A DNA stretch of 64,000 nt from Pneumocystis sp. 'macacae' (GCA_018127085.1 CM030733.1:310001-374000); one strand, 5' to 3'. Counted from the stretch's first letter, positions 37,157 through 50,050 are shown. Made by a program: numbers and translations. Notes: generated by a model not told the origin, from the sequence alone.

Positions 37157-39630
37157 ATGGAAGAACCTTTAAATATTGCAATAAAGCGGTATAACTAGGA
37201 AAATAGTTATTTTTGATTAATGAATATGTAGGGTTGAAGAACTTTTGCGTCAACCTGATGTACGTTTAAAAACAAATGAGAATAATCATAATAAAATTCT
37301 TTAGGATTTATATAAGCTGGATAGCTTGATTGCTCGTTTTTCTCGTGAAAAATCTTCAGTTGACACTCAGCTTAAAGCTATTGTTAAGGATCAATTTTCT
37401 ATTATTCATGTAGTTTTGCAGTATTTAATAGAATTAATAAATAATATTAAAAATAGTCGGGATTAATATTGTTAAATTCAACGCAACAACAGATGTATTC
37501 TATAAGGGAATCTATGCTTAAGGTGTCATTATTACTTAGATGTGTTGTATCTCACTGTTTAGGTTGACAAATTATATACAGAATCACAAATGATTGAAAA
37601 ATTTTCTATTATAGATAATGTTAGGATATTTGATGCAATAGAGAAATTAAATATTTTTAGGCATTTAAAATTTATAAAAATTTTGATGATGTCCAGAATA
37701 TAACAGAACATTTACGAAATTTACCCAAGGAACTTGATAAAATAGACTTAATGATGCGGCAAGATGAAGGTATACTTTAACTAGGATCTCTATTCTTTCT
37801 TGAGTTATTTCAGATAAAGCAACAAGGATGAAAAATTTTTTGAATATTCATTATAAACTTAATCAATTACAGAATTTCAGAGATGAAGCTATCTATAAAA
37901 GTAAAAATGCTGGTAATGATGTACAAAGAACACTTGAACGTTATTTTTCAAGGTTAAATATTGCTTTAAAGTTATTTGAAAATATGCTTTGGGTTCTTAC
38001 ACAAGATATTTTGAGAATTGTTAAAAGTGGAAATCATGATCTTGTTGTACGTTTGGCTAAAATTATAGACACCGAAGATAAACTTGATAATGAATTTATT
38101 GAAAGGGAAAATCTTAAAGTTAATAATAATGATTTATTCCCTAAAATTATAAAATCTCAGAGTGGTCCACGTGTTCTTCGTAATTATAAACAACGGTTTT
38201 TTGATGAAATAAAGGTTTCTATTGATATAAATTTAAAAGAATTTGAAGAAACATATGAATTTAATTATATAGCGATTTTAGAAAATATTTATTGGATTTT
38301 TGATGATTTACATCTTATAAAAAAAGAAATCGTTCATCTTGTTCCACCAAAATGGAATATCTTTAATATTTTTCTTAATTTTTATCATTCCGGTATTTAT
38401 AATATTTTAAAAAATATTGTACTTCATGAACCTGATGCAAAAACTATTTTAAAAATTCTTGAATTTACAAATAAATATTATTCTAGAATGAGTAAAGAAT
38501 TTGGTGTTGCTCAAGATAAATTGATTCCTAAACTTTTAGATGGGAAAGAATCTAATTTTATTGATGATTATTTGAAATTAATTGTTAAAAAAATGGATGA
38601 ATGGATTTCTAATTTGTCAAAGAAAGAGTTTGATAGTTTTATTATGAGACAAGAACAACCAGAGGTTGATACTGATAATTTATATGGCATGCCTGGTGCG
38701 GTTATAATGTTTCAAATGATAAGTCAGCAGACAGATGTTGCTGCAGAAAGTAATCAAAGTAGAGTGCTTTTAGGTGTTGTTACAGAATGTTCTCGAGTAC
38801 TTCGGCGACATAGAGAATCTTGGGAAAATCTTTTGCATTCTGAAATTATGAAACATATTGAACAACCTAATGATGTTCCAGGAGGATTAGCTGAATATAT
38901 TATTGCATTGGCTAATGATCAAATACGCTGTGCAGACTATACTGAGGCTATTTCGGCTCGTATTTCACCTTGGGTTTCTGAAAAATATAAAGTAGAGATA
39001 TCAGACTGTCTTAGTAAAACAACTGATGAGTTTCTTGATCTCTCTCATCTTTGTATAATTTCTCTTATTAAGCTTATTCACAACGATCTTAAATCTGCTC
39101 TCTCTTCTTTTTTTACTCCGCTTTGGTACGGAGGTAATCATATGTCTTTAATTATAGATACATATAAAGAGTATCTTAATGATTGCAAAACACATCTTAA
39201 TGAAAATCTTTACGGGATTTTAGTAGAAGAGCTTTTAATTGAATTTATAGTTGTATATTTATCTTCTATAAGAAATAAAGGAAGTAGATTTAAAATACCG
39301 GACTGTATTGAACAAATAAGAGGAGATGTGCGGTTAGTATTTGGATTGTTTTCTAGGTATATAGATCCTAAAGAATTAGAATATCATTTTAGAGTTGTTG
39401 AGAAAATGTTAACTTTATTGTCTACAACTCGTAAATTATTTTTAGATGAATATAAAGCATTTAAACGTGATTATTGGGATCTTCCTCTTTGGTATGTTGA
39501 AGATCTTCTCAATAAAAGAGATGATCTTGATAAAAGTACTGTTAAAGAAATTGTGGAAACTATAAAACGTGAAGATATTCAAATTGAAACTAATAATAAT
39601 GCTACAATTATGTCGAAACTCAGAAAATAA
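37157..39630 (+). CDS. SEC6: Exocyst subunit Sec6
   Basis: Part of the exocyst, which tethers secretory vesicles to the plasma membrane. Short first exons give MEEPLNIAIKR, VEELLRQPDVRLKTNENN and LDSLIARFSREKSSVDTQLK, a typical Sec6 N-terminal helix. A single 600-codon exon (37828-39630) makes the bulk: LWVLTQDILRIVKSGNHDLV, LYGMPGAVIMFQMISQQTDV and VLRRHRESWENLLHSEIMKH are alpha-helical CorEx rod segments. The C-terminus has FRVVEKMLTLLSTTRKLFLD and VEDLLNKRDDLDKSTVKEIV. The P-x-x-x-F-Q-M block and order match Sec6/EXOC3. At least five short introns lie in the first 700 bases. Divergent with MRPL33. High confidence for family; two early exon edges are uncertain. Confidence 0.9.
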
Positions 39631-40152
39631 GAATTTTAAGATGTTTTTTCATATAATTTTATAATAAATATATGATTTAAGTTATCTGTATTAGAATTAT
39701 TATTAATAATTTCATTAAGATTTTCAATTGTAGAGCTAGAAATAAGAATTATTTTTTATTTGTTTTAGGAATGTATAATTTTGATGTTTTTATATTATTG
39801 TTTTGATTTTAAAAAAACTAAATAGCTATTTTTATTTTAAATTTTTGTATCAAATTATATGGAAATTAGTTTATTATTAAAAACTAAAATATTATATTAG
39901 AACAGGTTTTGTAAATTAAGATTAATTTTCTCTCTTTATAAAAAAACACATATAAATTTCTATTTTAATATATTTTTAAAAACATTAAAATAAATTTGAA
40001 ACCAATATTATTTTACTGTAAACGATCTATTATTTTCAATTAAATAAACTAAATTATTATTTAAAGACTATAACTCGCAAAATTGTTTTTTTTTTTATAA
40101 TTATGTTTTTTAAAAATTACAAAATGTGTATGAAATAATAAATATTTTTTAA
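39631..40152. other. AT-rich gap between SEC6 and CENP-Q-like 3' ends
   Basis: Convergent 3' region of A/T runs. I see no gene or repeat beyond simple tracts. Confidence 0.6.
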
Positions 40153-41430
40153 TTAAATACACGTTTCAATTAAAATTCTATGTAATAAAGAATGATCATA
40201 TAATTCCAAAATTTTTAATAAAGCAGTTTGTGCTTTTTGAGATGATTGAATAATTTTTTCAACTTCTGATGAATTCAATTTCATACTATTAATATATTGT
40301 TTTAATTGCTTTTCTAAAACAATATATGACTTGTCATTTGATGCCTATATAATTATTAAAAATAAAATTTATAAATAAGAATGAAAACATCATAAGAAGA
40401 AAGACCATTGTTTTCATTTAAATTAATCTGAGTATATGAAAATTCAGGTTCCAATTGATTATCTTGTAGTCTCAATAAAGGATGGAGCTATGCGTATTAG
40501 TTAAAAGCAAGTATTTTCCTAAATATAATACTTTTTTGAGTTGTTGTTTTCTTGAGTTTTCATTATATTGTGCATTTTTTACTAATTCTTGAAAATCTGT
40601 TTCCTCTTTTGCAAGTAAACTTTTCGTTATCAGCATATAATTCTTAAAAGAGATGAAATTAACTTTTTCTCGTAATCCAGTGTTTTTTCTAGTCGTGATA
40701 TTTGTTCTAAATTTGAAATAAGAATAGATTCAAGTTCTTTCTAGAGAATATTAATATTAATATCAATATATATATATAAGTATACATTCTTTTCTCTTAG
40801 TTTTTCATAATTATATGGTTCTTTTGAAGAAGGTGGAACTAATAATTTTGAAAGACGATCTCGAATTCTAATATAATTAAACAATACTAAAGCTAAAAAT
40901 ATAGTAAATACTTGCTAATCATTATATTTAAATTCCTTTGTGCGTCAGTTCTTCGTGTTTTATGTCGAATACTCATAATAACCGGTCTATAATAGTTAAG
41001 TTGATATTGTAAATATATATCTTGCAAACCGTTCAATATCTTTTAGTATTTCCACAATCTGCATAAGCGATGACTCTGAAATCCGAATCCATCGTTTATC
41101 TATAACCGATTTTGCAATTCTTCGAGTGTGTGAACGAAGAGATGGTATATTGTGTTTTTGGTCTTTAAATATTAACTTTTTTTGGATATATATACATCCT
41201 AAATCAAATAAAAACGTACTATGTTTTCCAAGTACTTGTTTGTTTTTTTGTTCTTGTGTATCTGCAATTAAAAATGTAGAATGTTTTGAAAATATTTCTG
41301 ATTTGACATCAAAGTTTTTTATTGGTGAGTTTATTTGATCATGATAAAACTTTTGTAATGCATTACTGTTCTGAGCCTACAAGTCTTAATTTTTTTCATA
41401 TTAAATATTTTCTAAATATTTTTTTACCAT
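40153..41430 (-). CDS. CENP-Q/Fta7-like inner kinetochore protein
   Basis: Probable member of the constitutive centromere network (COMA complex). The minus-strand chain gives AQNSNALQKFYHDQINSP, a middle with SLRSHTRRIAKSVIDKRW, and the conserved ISESSLMQIVEILKDIERPV. It continues IMSIRHKTRRTDAQRNLN, IRDRLSKLLVPPSSKEPYNY and coiled coil ELESILISNLEQISRLEKTL. The last exon gives YIVLEKQLKQYINSMKLNSS and stop TAA at 40153-40155. W-x-x-x-S-x-x-S-L...V-x-x-I-L followed by L-x-x-L-x-V-P-P fits the CENP-Q family. Seven or so introns of 32-52 bases. The start appears to be an exon of ATG alone (41428-41430), spliced to GCTCAGAAC. Family call is moderate; the two-part motif is short and kinetochore proteins diverge fast. 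Confidence 0.6.
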
Positions 41431-41853
41431 TATTATTTTATATTTAAATGTTCGAGGGCAGCATTTTTATGTTTAAAAACAGAAACATATCTGAAATATA
41501 ATATAATAAAAATTATATTTAATGTCTAAAACACTATTAACACTGACATGAAAAGTTAAAGTATTTTTTTTAATCAGAAAAAGAACATAACAGCATTTAT
41601 TTAAACATATATGAATCATTAAATGATTCAATTGAAAGTAATAACGTATTTTTTTGAATTCCCCAATGCCTTTTTTTCTAATTTCCTTAAAAAACATCTA
41701 TAAGCAATGACCTTAGAATATTTAATACTAGTAATAGTAGTCAAAATAATGTCTTGTAAAACCATCTTGAATTCGTAATAAATGAATCAAAAGAAAATTA
41801 ATAAAAGTTAATAGAAAGAAATTGGAGACTGGTGTTACAGCTTATGCGTTTGG

Positions 41854-44539
41854 TTAAGAATGCTTAATCTTAAATTGGACTTGGTATATAACTAAAGGCT
41901 TTTTTTTTTTTATTAAAATATTTTGTTTGCAGTTATTTTCGTGTTTTGAAAAATGTTTATTTTGTAAACTCGTGCATGTTGATTTTTGGTGTATCAAATT
42001 TAAATTAGAGTACAATTTGGATATATTAAATGGTCGAGAAATATGTTTTAAAAGTAGTTTACTTGTTGAATCTTTTAAAAACGGTTTTTTCGTTTTTTCA
42101 CTTTCTAAATTATATTCATAAAGGTGACAATTATGATGATGCTCCTTATTTTTTTCCATCCTAGTAATATCTATTTCTCTTTTTGTTGAGACATAACAAG
42201 CAGAACATAATTTGTTTTTTATAAGCTTGTTTTCATTTATACTATATTCATATGAAATATCATGGCTTAAAGCATTTAATGATTCTGAATTTTCAGCAGT
42301 AGAAGAAATAAATCTGTTAATTAATTGATGCTGATTAATAGAATATGACAGTTTGTTTTGAGATATGTCAGTATGAGACTTTCTAGGATATACAATTGAA
42401 TTATAGATAGTTTGAAGAGTTTTTTCGATTTTCTTTGTATTTGATTTTATATTAAAATTCTTTAAATTCTGATCTGATACTTCAAATGTTTGAAAATTTG
42501 GAACATTTTGAAGATTATTTATATACTGATTTTCTCTAAAACTGCACAAAATTTTTAAATCCAGGTTTTTTGATAGTCTGTCTTTTTTTTGTAGATGAGA
42601 AAAAAAACTCATATCAGATTCTATTTTTTCGGGATGATTCACTATTGAATTCCTTGTATTTAAAATAATTGAATTAAACAGAGGATATCCCATTTTTGTA
42701 CTAGAATGATTTGATTGGTTTTTATTAACAATAAGTGGTTTAGTAAAGACAACATTTTTTTGGTATAAAGTAGATTTTTTTAATAATTCTAATGATATTT
42801 GATCATTTTTCTTAGAAACTGCTGATTCTTTTAATGCTTCTAATTTTGAAGTTCTGTTTTTACAAATTAAGCAACAACAGCGATTTTTAGATCGAAGTTT
42901 CCATGAATTTGTGTTGAATTCTAATAAATTATTATTTGGAATATTTTTAGATTTCAATTTTTTAGAATCTATTGTTTTATATTTTTTACGAAACCATGAA
43001 TGATATAAATTGAAAGACAACTTTTTTTGAAGTTCAGAATAAATATGTAACTGTTTTTCGTTTATAAATAATACTTTGTTTGTAACAAATTTTATTTTTT
43101 CATTTTGAGAATTTTCAAGTTTAGTATTTAAGTTTTCTTGCAGGGACTGTGGAGATGTAGAAGTAGAATTTGTATTTATTTCTATAGTCGATATTTCTGG
43201 TGAATTGTTGATTTTATGAAAAAACTGATGTTGAAGACTCTGTATACAATTAGGTCTTCGAAGAGGATCCCATTGCATTGTCGATCTAATAAAAGATGCA
43301 AACGATGAAGGCCATGAATCAGATAAAATAGTTTCTAAAGATATTGGAGGAATCTAATAATTATATTTTAAATTATATATATGTATATATTACCTTTGGA
43401 AAAGAAAATCCAAGTTTTTCAGCTAATTTTAATCCTTTTTTCCATTCACCGCCTCCAATTTCGATATTTTTGTCAGCATGGATCCATGTAGCAGGACTAC
43501 CTATAATTTCGCAAATTCTCCATATTTGATCAATTTCATTTGTTCCAGGAAATAAAGGACGAAAAGTAGCTAACTCAACAGCCATTGCACCAAAAGCCCA
43601 AATATCAACAGGTGTAGAATATTCATTGGCACGAAGAAGTACTTCTGGAGCACGATACCATCTTGTTGAAACATATGATGTATAAGGCGATTGAGATGTA
43701 ATTTCTCTAGCTAATCCGAAATCTGCAAGCTTAATTATATACGTTACATCTTCTGAATAAGTTTGAAATTTATTAAAATTTGGTAATTTTGATAATTTTT
43801 GACTTGACACTGAAGAAACCAAAATATTTTCTGGCTTGATATCTCTATGAAAAAAATTGTGATCATGAATATGTTTTATAGCTGATAGAATCTGATACCT
43901 AAAATAATTATGTTAAGATTCTTTAAAGAAAATATATAAGGAAAATACAATATATTCTGTATAGTCTGGATATCAAAAACCTTTTTATTTCTGGATTTAA
44001 TAAGTTGATATAAGTTTCCTTCCATATGTTCCATAACCATATGTAATCGTTTTGTTGTAGGATCCAGAAAACTATTATATACAAGAATAATATGAGGATG
44101 TGGAGGTAGTTTCTGCAGAAACTATTATATAATATTAGTTAGTTTTTATTAAAAAAAGTAGTTTAAACTTGTATTTCTCGAAGTTTGAGACAATCAGAAA
44201 CTGTTTGAAATGACCTTTTCATAGTTTTGATAGCAACCTAGATAAATTAATATTATATCAAAATTTTATCCAAAAATGTTTCTTCATAGACCTAATTTTT
44301 CATGTTCTAATGTTTTTAAATATTTTTTATCGTATTATTTGTCTATTTTTTTACATATTTCAAATAACTTTCTTATCATAATTCTTTATGCACTGAAAAA
44401 AAGCAGTTTATACATTTTTACTTACCAATGATGGCTCTGGAGAGTCAGAATTTCTAACACGTGCAAGAAAAACATTTCCAAAGCTTCCATTTCCAATATT
44501 ACTTAAAATTTCAAACTTATTATTTAAAACCTCCGTCAT
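41854..44539 (-). CDS. Protein kinase of the IME2/RCK (Mde3/Pit1) family
   Basis: CDK-related kinase; fungal members act in meiosis and sporulation. Exon 1 begins MTEVLNNKFEILSNIGNGSF with the glycine loop GNGSFG. Next are VAIKTMKRSFQTVSDCLKLR (catalytic lysine) and MVMEHMEGNLYQLIKSRNKK, then HDHNFFHRDIKPENILV (HRD loop), KLADFGLARE (DFG) and the activation loop SPYTSYVSTRWYRAPEVLLR with a T-x-Y dyad. The kinase tail has WAFGAMAVELATFRPLFPGT and DPLRRPNCIQSLQHQFF. A long Ser/Asn/Lys-rich, probably disordered C-terminus of about 440 codons follows in one exon (41854-43278). An insert of about 20 residues before the DFG strand (KLSKLPNFNKFQTYSEDVTY) is a family-specific-looking oddity. Family is confident; IME2 orthology is not claimed. 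Confidence 0.85.
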
Positions 44540-45157
44540 CTTCTCTGTTTGGTTTAGCATTTATTGTGCTTGTTAGCACTATACAGAGACTATCAACATC
44601 TGAATCACAGCTTCACTCTTTTCCTGCAATTTTTTTTGATTCTCTATTGATTTTACTTTAATCTTAAAAATATTAATAACCTTATCTTATCGTTGTCTTT
44701 GAGTAGCATTTAAGAAATTAGTTCAAAAAAAAGTTTCTGAAAAATACATAGATATGCTATATAAATGTTTAAAATTATTTTTTAATCTATATTCTTTATA
44801 TATAAATTATAAATATTGTTTTTGAAAGTATTTTGTCAGTTTTGGTTTTTTAAGATACATAAAAAGTATTAGAATGAAGACTTAGTAAAATATTATAAAT
44901 ATAAAAAAGAAAAAATATAATATTTTTGATAATATAAGTATAATGACATAACCTTTTTATTTAATACAAAAAATAGGGTACTGTTGATATTTACTAGCAA
45001 TGTAATTATATAATGTTGAGAATATATAAAAAAAGTGAAAACTTAAAAATAATTTTTTTGTAAATTATTTATTTATAAAATAAACATGTATATTCTTCTA
45101 TTTTAATACTTCTTACCAATATTTAGCTTATTAAAGGATGTTTTTATAATTATATGG
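44540..45157. other. Gap between kinase start and RRP42 stop
   Basis: AT-rich, should contain the kinase promoter and RRP42 3' UTR. A weak open stretch on the plus strand over 44461-44661 is the antisense of kinase exon 1 and its leader. No separate gene seen. Confidence 0.6.
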
Positions 45158-46167
45158 TTAAAAAGAATAAGAAAACCCCATTTGAAGATTATTGGAATGA
45201 TTAATTACATCTTCTTCACTTTTCTGAATTAATTCTTTTCCAATATTTGCAGCACCTTCGAGCATACTTTTTATGATTGAATGTTTCAAACCGTAATTTG
45301 ATATTTTATAATTACTAGATGTATGAATTCTTCGAGTATATGTTATTTGTCCATCTTTGAGGACACAAACTGCAAGAAGTCCATCTACAACTGCTATCTC
45401 ATCTCGACTTAAATCATAGAAAATGTTATCACCAACATTCGCAACAAAAATAACCACACCAACTTTTTCAATATCAGGTATTGGTACACTATTTTTCAAA
45501 TCATAATCAATTTCGAAGTCTCCTGAGCCAAATTCTTGAGAATTTTTATCTACATTTATAGATTCAGGTGCAATATGTGGCAGAATATTAGGTAATTTAG
45601 TTGTTTGAAGTGCAAGACGAACAGCTAATGCAAGTGCTGGAAGAGCATAATTATCTGATGAAATTACCTTTAAAAAAATAAGTATACATGTGAATTTATG
45701 CAAAAATACTAACAACTGCGTCTATAAATATAGACCAAGCCTTAGTTGGTGTTACTAAAAGACGTTCAAGTCTAATTCCTGATAAAGACTGTAATATTGA
45801 CTGCGTAAAAAAAGAAGACATAGCCTCATTATCACTATTTTCACGAGATATATTAGGGAATCTATATAAGATTATTTCAAATTTATAAAAAAATGAAATT
45901 ACATTTCTACGTTGACAGATATTTTTCCGCCTTTTTTGCGTTTTTTTAAGATATATAGATCTATAGCATCAATTATTTCTGCTTTAATGCCAACAATAAC
46001 ACTTGTGTCATCCCACTTAATATGAGATGATCCATAAGTTAATGGAAGAATATTTACTTGTGCAAACAAAGGACGAAATTGACTAGGACTTCTAGCATCT
46101 GGTCTTATAGATGGAACCTGAAGTAAAGAGGAACGTAAATATGATAGTTGAGACGCAGAAAGTTTCA
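45158..46167 (-). CDS. RRP42: Exosome core subunit Rrp42 (RNase PH fold)
   Basis: Ring subunit of the RNA exosome in nucleus and cytoplasm. Exon 1 starts MKLSASQLSYLRSSLLQVPS, then IRPDARSPSQFRPLFAQVNI and KWDDTSVIVGIKAEI. The next exons give TKAWSIFIDA-type text and LPALALAVRLALQTTKLPNI. The final exon has VGVVIFVANVGDNIFYDLSR, DEIAVVDGLLAVCVLKDGQI and HSIIKSMLEGAANIGKELIQ. The R-P-D-x-R and V-G-I-K-A-E blocks are typical of the Rrp42/EXOSC7 branch. Like its relatives it should be catalytically inactive. Family call is firm. The ATG at 46167 is chosen because upstream codons in frame contain no ATG. Confidence 0.9.
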
Positions 46168-46693
46168 TAAATAATAAAATTCTGAACAATTATATAGAAT
46201 CTTCTATTTTTTAACAAAATATATTTTTGCTGGTTAGAGTAATATAAGATCGTTGTGTAACTTGTGTAAAAATGATTATGAAATAAATATTTTATTTTTA
46301 TATCATAATCATATTAGTTATGTGTTTTAAAAAATCTATATATTATAAGTTTTATTTCTGTAATTAATTTTATTTGTTTAAAAAAAGTACATATATATTA
46401 TTTACAGGATAATTAAAATATATGTTTATATGTATACTAATATTGTTTTTTCAAAAGAATTTATAGCAATATTTTATTGTCTCTGTTTTTAGAGAATTAT
46501 CCAAGTATGAAATATTTAATGATAACATTTTAAAATATAAAGTTTTAAATATATTTAAAATGTTATATAGAAATTTTAAAATAAATTACAAGGAAATTAT
46601 TTTTTATTAACATTTTTTACGTAAAAAGTATTAAGAAAATACTATATTAAAATTCAAATTTATTAAAAATGAATTAATAGACGTTACATTTAT
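46168..46693. other. AT-rich gap between RRP42 start and ATP5 stop
   Basis: Both neighbours are on the minus strand, so it holds the RRP42 promoter and the ATP5 3' UTR. No coding or RNA-gene signal seen. Confidence 0.6.
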
Positions 46694-47625
46694 TTATTTG
46701 TTTAATATATAAAAATACCAACTTAAATAGAATCTGAATAAATCATTATTAAAAAAAGAATTTAAAGCATTATTACCTGTAAGTATTTTATTTAATTTAA
46801 GAATTTTATGCGCTACACTTAAATCAATAGTATAATTACCGATTTCTACAATGATACCGCCAATAATGTTTTCATTAATCTAAAACTGTAAATAGATTAA
46901 ATATGAAAATATTTGATTACTTTATTAGTTATTTTAAGTTTTTTTCCCGAACCAATATGTTTTGATTTTGAAATAGCTGACTCTAGGCGATTCAAAGACT
47001 GAGAATCTAGAGGCTAAATTCTAAATTAATATGAAAACTGATAAATGATAATTTATTTACAAAAGCACTGGTAATAATAACTTCAATTTCTCCTTTTTTT
47101 GCACTCATAAGACACGAAAATTTTTTAACAATATCTCTCACAAGATTAAGTCTGTTTTTTTCTGCAATAATTTCTAAAAAATTGACAATTAACTTGTCAT
47201 TTCCCAATGATTTTGCAAGAATTTCAGCAATAATTAATCGATCTTTAGAAGAAAGAGATGGATCGTCAAGAACCATAGAAAGCTTTGTATCTTTATCAAT
47301 AATGTTACAAAGAGAAATAAGCTGTTTTTCTGTTTTTTCAAGAGATGTGTTTCTCGCTGCTGCATTATATAGTGCTGTGGCATATATTCCTAAAGATATA
47401 ATCAAAAAAATATATTTTTAAATGAAGCACAAAGAACCATCAATTCCGTACAACTCAATTGGTGCTTTCATACGAGTTACTTCTGTAACTGTAGAGTATG
47501 CTTGTTTCTATTATTTATTAGTTAACGACTCATTTTAATTAATCTTTAATTAATCTTCTAACTGAAAAAAAGTTTCTTGCTCTAAAAATCCCCTCTACTA
47601 TTCTTATAGTCCTAATGCTTGCCAT
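46694..47625 (-). CDS. ATP5: Mitochondrial ATP synthase OSCP subunit (Atp5)
   Basis: Connects the F1 head to the peripheral stalk of complex V. Exon 1 is a targeting peptide, MASIRTIRIVEGIFRARNFF. A 55-base intron with a TAACTAAT branch leads to KQAYSTVTEVTRMKAPIELY and GID. Next is IYATALYNAAARNTSLEKTE, with DDPSLSSKDRLIIAEILAKS and LNLVRDIVKKFSCLMSAKKG, then EIEVIITSAF. Later exons give PLDSQSLNRLESAISKSKHI and ENIIGGIIVEIGNYTIDLSV, the OSCP signature, then AHKILKLNKILT. The last join is ambiguous: reading on gives a stop at 46694-46696, while a GTAATA donor at the ILTG codon would give a stop at 46702-46704. Family call is firm. Confidence 0.9.
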
Positions 47626-47732
47626 TTCCTTTTTATTTTTCAAATATTCTTTTTCTATTATTTTTAAATTCTCGGATGTTTAATTATATCGGAATCTTGT
47701 AAAAGTACTTAAATACATTTACTAACTCTCTA

Positions 47733-48959
47733 ATGAGCAATCTACAAGCCGATGGGCGAGCAGATTGTCTGTTTTTTATGAATAATTCATGCAATAAGGG
47801 GGATTTATGTATATATCGGCATAATCTTTTGGCTCGAGAAAGCAAAGTGCAATGTACAGAGTTTCAGGCGCGCCAAACATGTAGTAAAGTAGGATGTGGC
47901 GATCGCCATTTGACAAGTTATATTAGTGGGACATATTGTTATTGGGAAACAACTCCTACAGGATGTACTAAGGCTATTTGTCCTTTTAAACATCATGACC
48001 AGCCAGGTATGATATCTTGGAAAAAAACAAAAAAAATTAATAAAATCTCATTAGGTATTGGAAAACAGTTTTTTTTTAATAATTTATCAGGAAAGGCGCA
48101 AGAATCAATAGTAAATACTTCAGTAGGAGATCTTTCTCAAAAGGAAATACCTTCTGAGTCATTTTCGAAAATAAAACAAAAGAATGAAACAGTGCGTTTG
48201 CTGAATGAACCAATAGTTCAAAAAAATGAGAACATAAAGACATGCGACTTATCCACTGATCCATCAGAGAAACGTAAACGCAAGCATGATTCTATATTAC
48301 CTTTATTTGTTTCAAAAAAGCAAGAGAAATCTCCGTTAAAAGACAAGACTGTGAAAATAGTCCCACAAACTGTTCAGAATATAGAGTCTCAAGTATCTGT
48401 TCCCACAGCACCTAAATCTCAGAGAAATATGCTTCAGTCGAAAGCAAGTATTAAGGGTTCTAAGGGGAATCATAATAAAAAACAGGATAAACGAAGCACA
48501 GTAAATGCTCATGAGAAGGATAATGTTGAATTTAGAGTTCGTACGTTGGAAGAAATTAGGGAGGAGAAAGCAGCCAAGCTTAGGCAAATTGAAAAGAACA
48601 AAGGAACTTTAGATGATCAAAAAGATGGTTCATTAAAAGGATCTTTAGATGTTTTACAGGCTGATGGTTATTCATTAAAGCATTCTAAAATAGATATGGA
48701 TGAGAAAAAAAAAGTTGCAGATTATGTTAAATTAGAATCTCAGACTTTTTCATCTCAAGAGAATCTTAAATTAAAAAATTCTCAAAGTGACAACTTAAAA
48801 AATGAAATCAGTTCGATTTTATTGCCATCTTCAGATGACGATTTAGACTTTCTGAACGAAAATGAGGATAAATCTATGGATGTAAATATTGTTCAGAACG
48901 GAAATAATGATTTTGAAGACGATGAATTAGCAGCATTTGAACGTGAATTGGAGATGTGA
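47733..48959 (+). CDS. Triple CCCH zinc-finger protein, ZC3H11A-like
   Basis: Single exon of 408 codons. Three CCCH fingers fill the first 90 residues: DCLFFMNNSCNKGDLCIYRH, then VQCTEFQARQTCSKVGCGDR with H following, and CYWETTPTGCTKAICPFKHH. This spacing, and the C-Y-W-E-x-x-P-T-G-C motif, match the N-terminus of animal ZC3H11A, which acts in nuclear mRNA export. The rest is charged and probably disordered. It has a KVQ/K-rich centre, EFRVRTLEEIREEKAAKLRQ and an acidic end with DDDLDFLNENEDKS and FEDDELAAFERELEM. The REEKAAKLRQ helix also resembles ZC3H11A. Function in this fungus is inference. Divergent from ATP5, 107 bases apart. Intronless, unlike most neighbours. Confidence 0.8.
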   Translation: MSNLQADGRADCLFFMNNSCNKGDLCIYRHNLLARESKVQCTEFQARQTCSKVGCGDRHLTSYISGTYCYWETTPTGCTKAICPFKHHDQPGMISWKKTKKINKISLGIGKQFFFNNLSGKAQESIVNTSVGDLSQKEIPSESFSKIKQKNETVRLLNEPIVQKNENIKTCDLSTDPSEKRKRKHDSILPLFVSKKQEKSPLKDKTVKIVPQTVQNIESQVSVPTAPKSQRNMLQSKASIKGSKGNHNKKQDKRSTVNAHEKDNVEFRVRTLEEIREEKAAKLRQIEKNKGTLDDQKDGSLKGSLDVLQADGYSLKHSKIDMDEKKKVADYVKLESQTFSSQENLKLKNSQSDNLKNEISSILLPSSDDDLDFLNENEDKSMDVNIVQNGNNDFEDDELAAFERELEM

Positions 48960-49175
48960 AGATCTAAATATTCATATATCTATGTAAATAAACTACTGTA
49001 TTTATAATTATTACAAAGCAAATTTTATAAATATTATTTTAAATTGATTATTTGACAATATAGCATAATGCGATAGTTGGTAATACAATGAGATTTGATT
49101 TTTTAAAATATTTTTGGATTTTTTTGAATTTTTTTATTTAAAATGTTATAATTGTCTATAGCTAAAAAGATAGTT

Positions 49176-50050
49176 TTATTTCCCATTAGTAATAAAGCTA
49201 TCAACAAGCTCCTGAAGTGGAGCATACTCTTTTTTTTCAATAAGACTAAAAAAAATTGTAAATATTATTAAATATTGTTTGAATATATCATTACCCGAAT
49301 TCATTAACAAAGAATATAAAATGTTTAAAACTCGTATTTAAGTGAGCTTCTTCCCCTAGTGCTATAATAGCAGAAAAATGATGACAATAAATATGCGCAT
49401 ATACTCGGAAAAGACGTTTATAAATTTGTCTGATTACTAGTGGAAAGCATTTCGGGAACGGGAAACCTGGAAATATTAGCTTTTATATTTGACTATAATC
49501 TTAGCAAACCATTTTTTGTTGGGAATATAGATTCATCATCAATGAAAGAAAGGACCCATTGAAGTAACGTTTCTATATACTCAGGTGCACTCATTTTCGT
49601 AGGTTTCTTATATTTGTTAGAATCCTGCCATAAATATTCATATCTAAAATAATAAATAGATTATTGACATAAAAATATATTTACTGTGATCCAGCAGACA
49701 TCATTGGGCATGTTTCGCTAACACAAAATTCAGTTATTGTCCCATAAAGCATATTTATTTGATTGTAGAAGTCAACAGCTGATTTAATATGAGAAAAGGC
49801 TGAGAATTATGATTTTACAAACTATTGGCTGCAAGCCATTCATTAAGATCTTCACCTTCTGGGAGACGAACAACACGTGCAAGTGAACCTGAACCCAAAG
49901 TTGCTTTTGTGTATTCTTTTAATTGAAAGCGTCTGTTGTTTTCTTCAATTTTTTTAGGTTTAAATGTTAATGTTCGTGTTCGTGAATTTCTATAAAAGTT
50001 AGTTTTTTTGTCTTTCTTAAGAAAAATACTAACATGTTAAAGAAGGACAT
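49176..50050 (-). CDS. MOB1: Mob1 kinase activator
   Basis: Partner of Dbf2/Sid2-type NDR kinases in mitotic exit and septation. Exon 1 MSFFN joins at a GTTAGT donor to [20 protein letters not shown]. Then come [20 protein letters not shown] and [28 protein letters not shown], and zinc site [18 protein letters not shown]. The following parts are [20 protein letters not shown] and [20 protein letters not shown], then [20 protein letters not shown] (zinc histidines) and [20 protein letters not shown]. The zinc ligands C-x4-C and H-x4-H are all present. Five or so introns. High confidence. Confidence 0.95.

Noticed and set aside
41020..41060. A GC-AG intron in the CENP-Q-like gene (donor GCAAGA)
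   Set aside because: A GTTTGC donor a few bases upstream keeps the frame and gives the family-like ERPVIMSIR, so no GC donor is needed.
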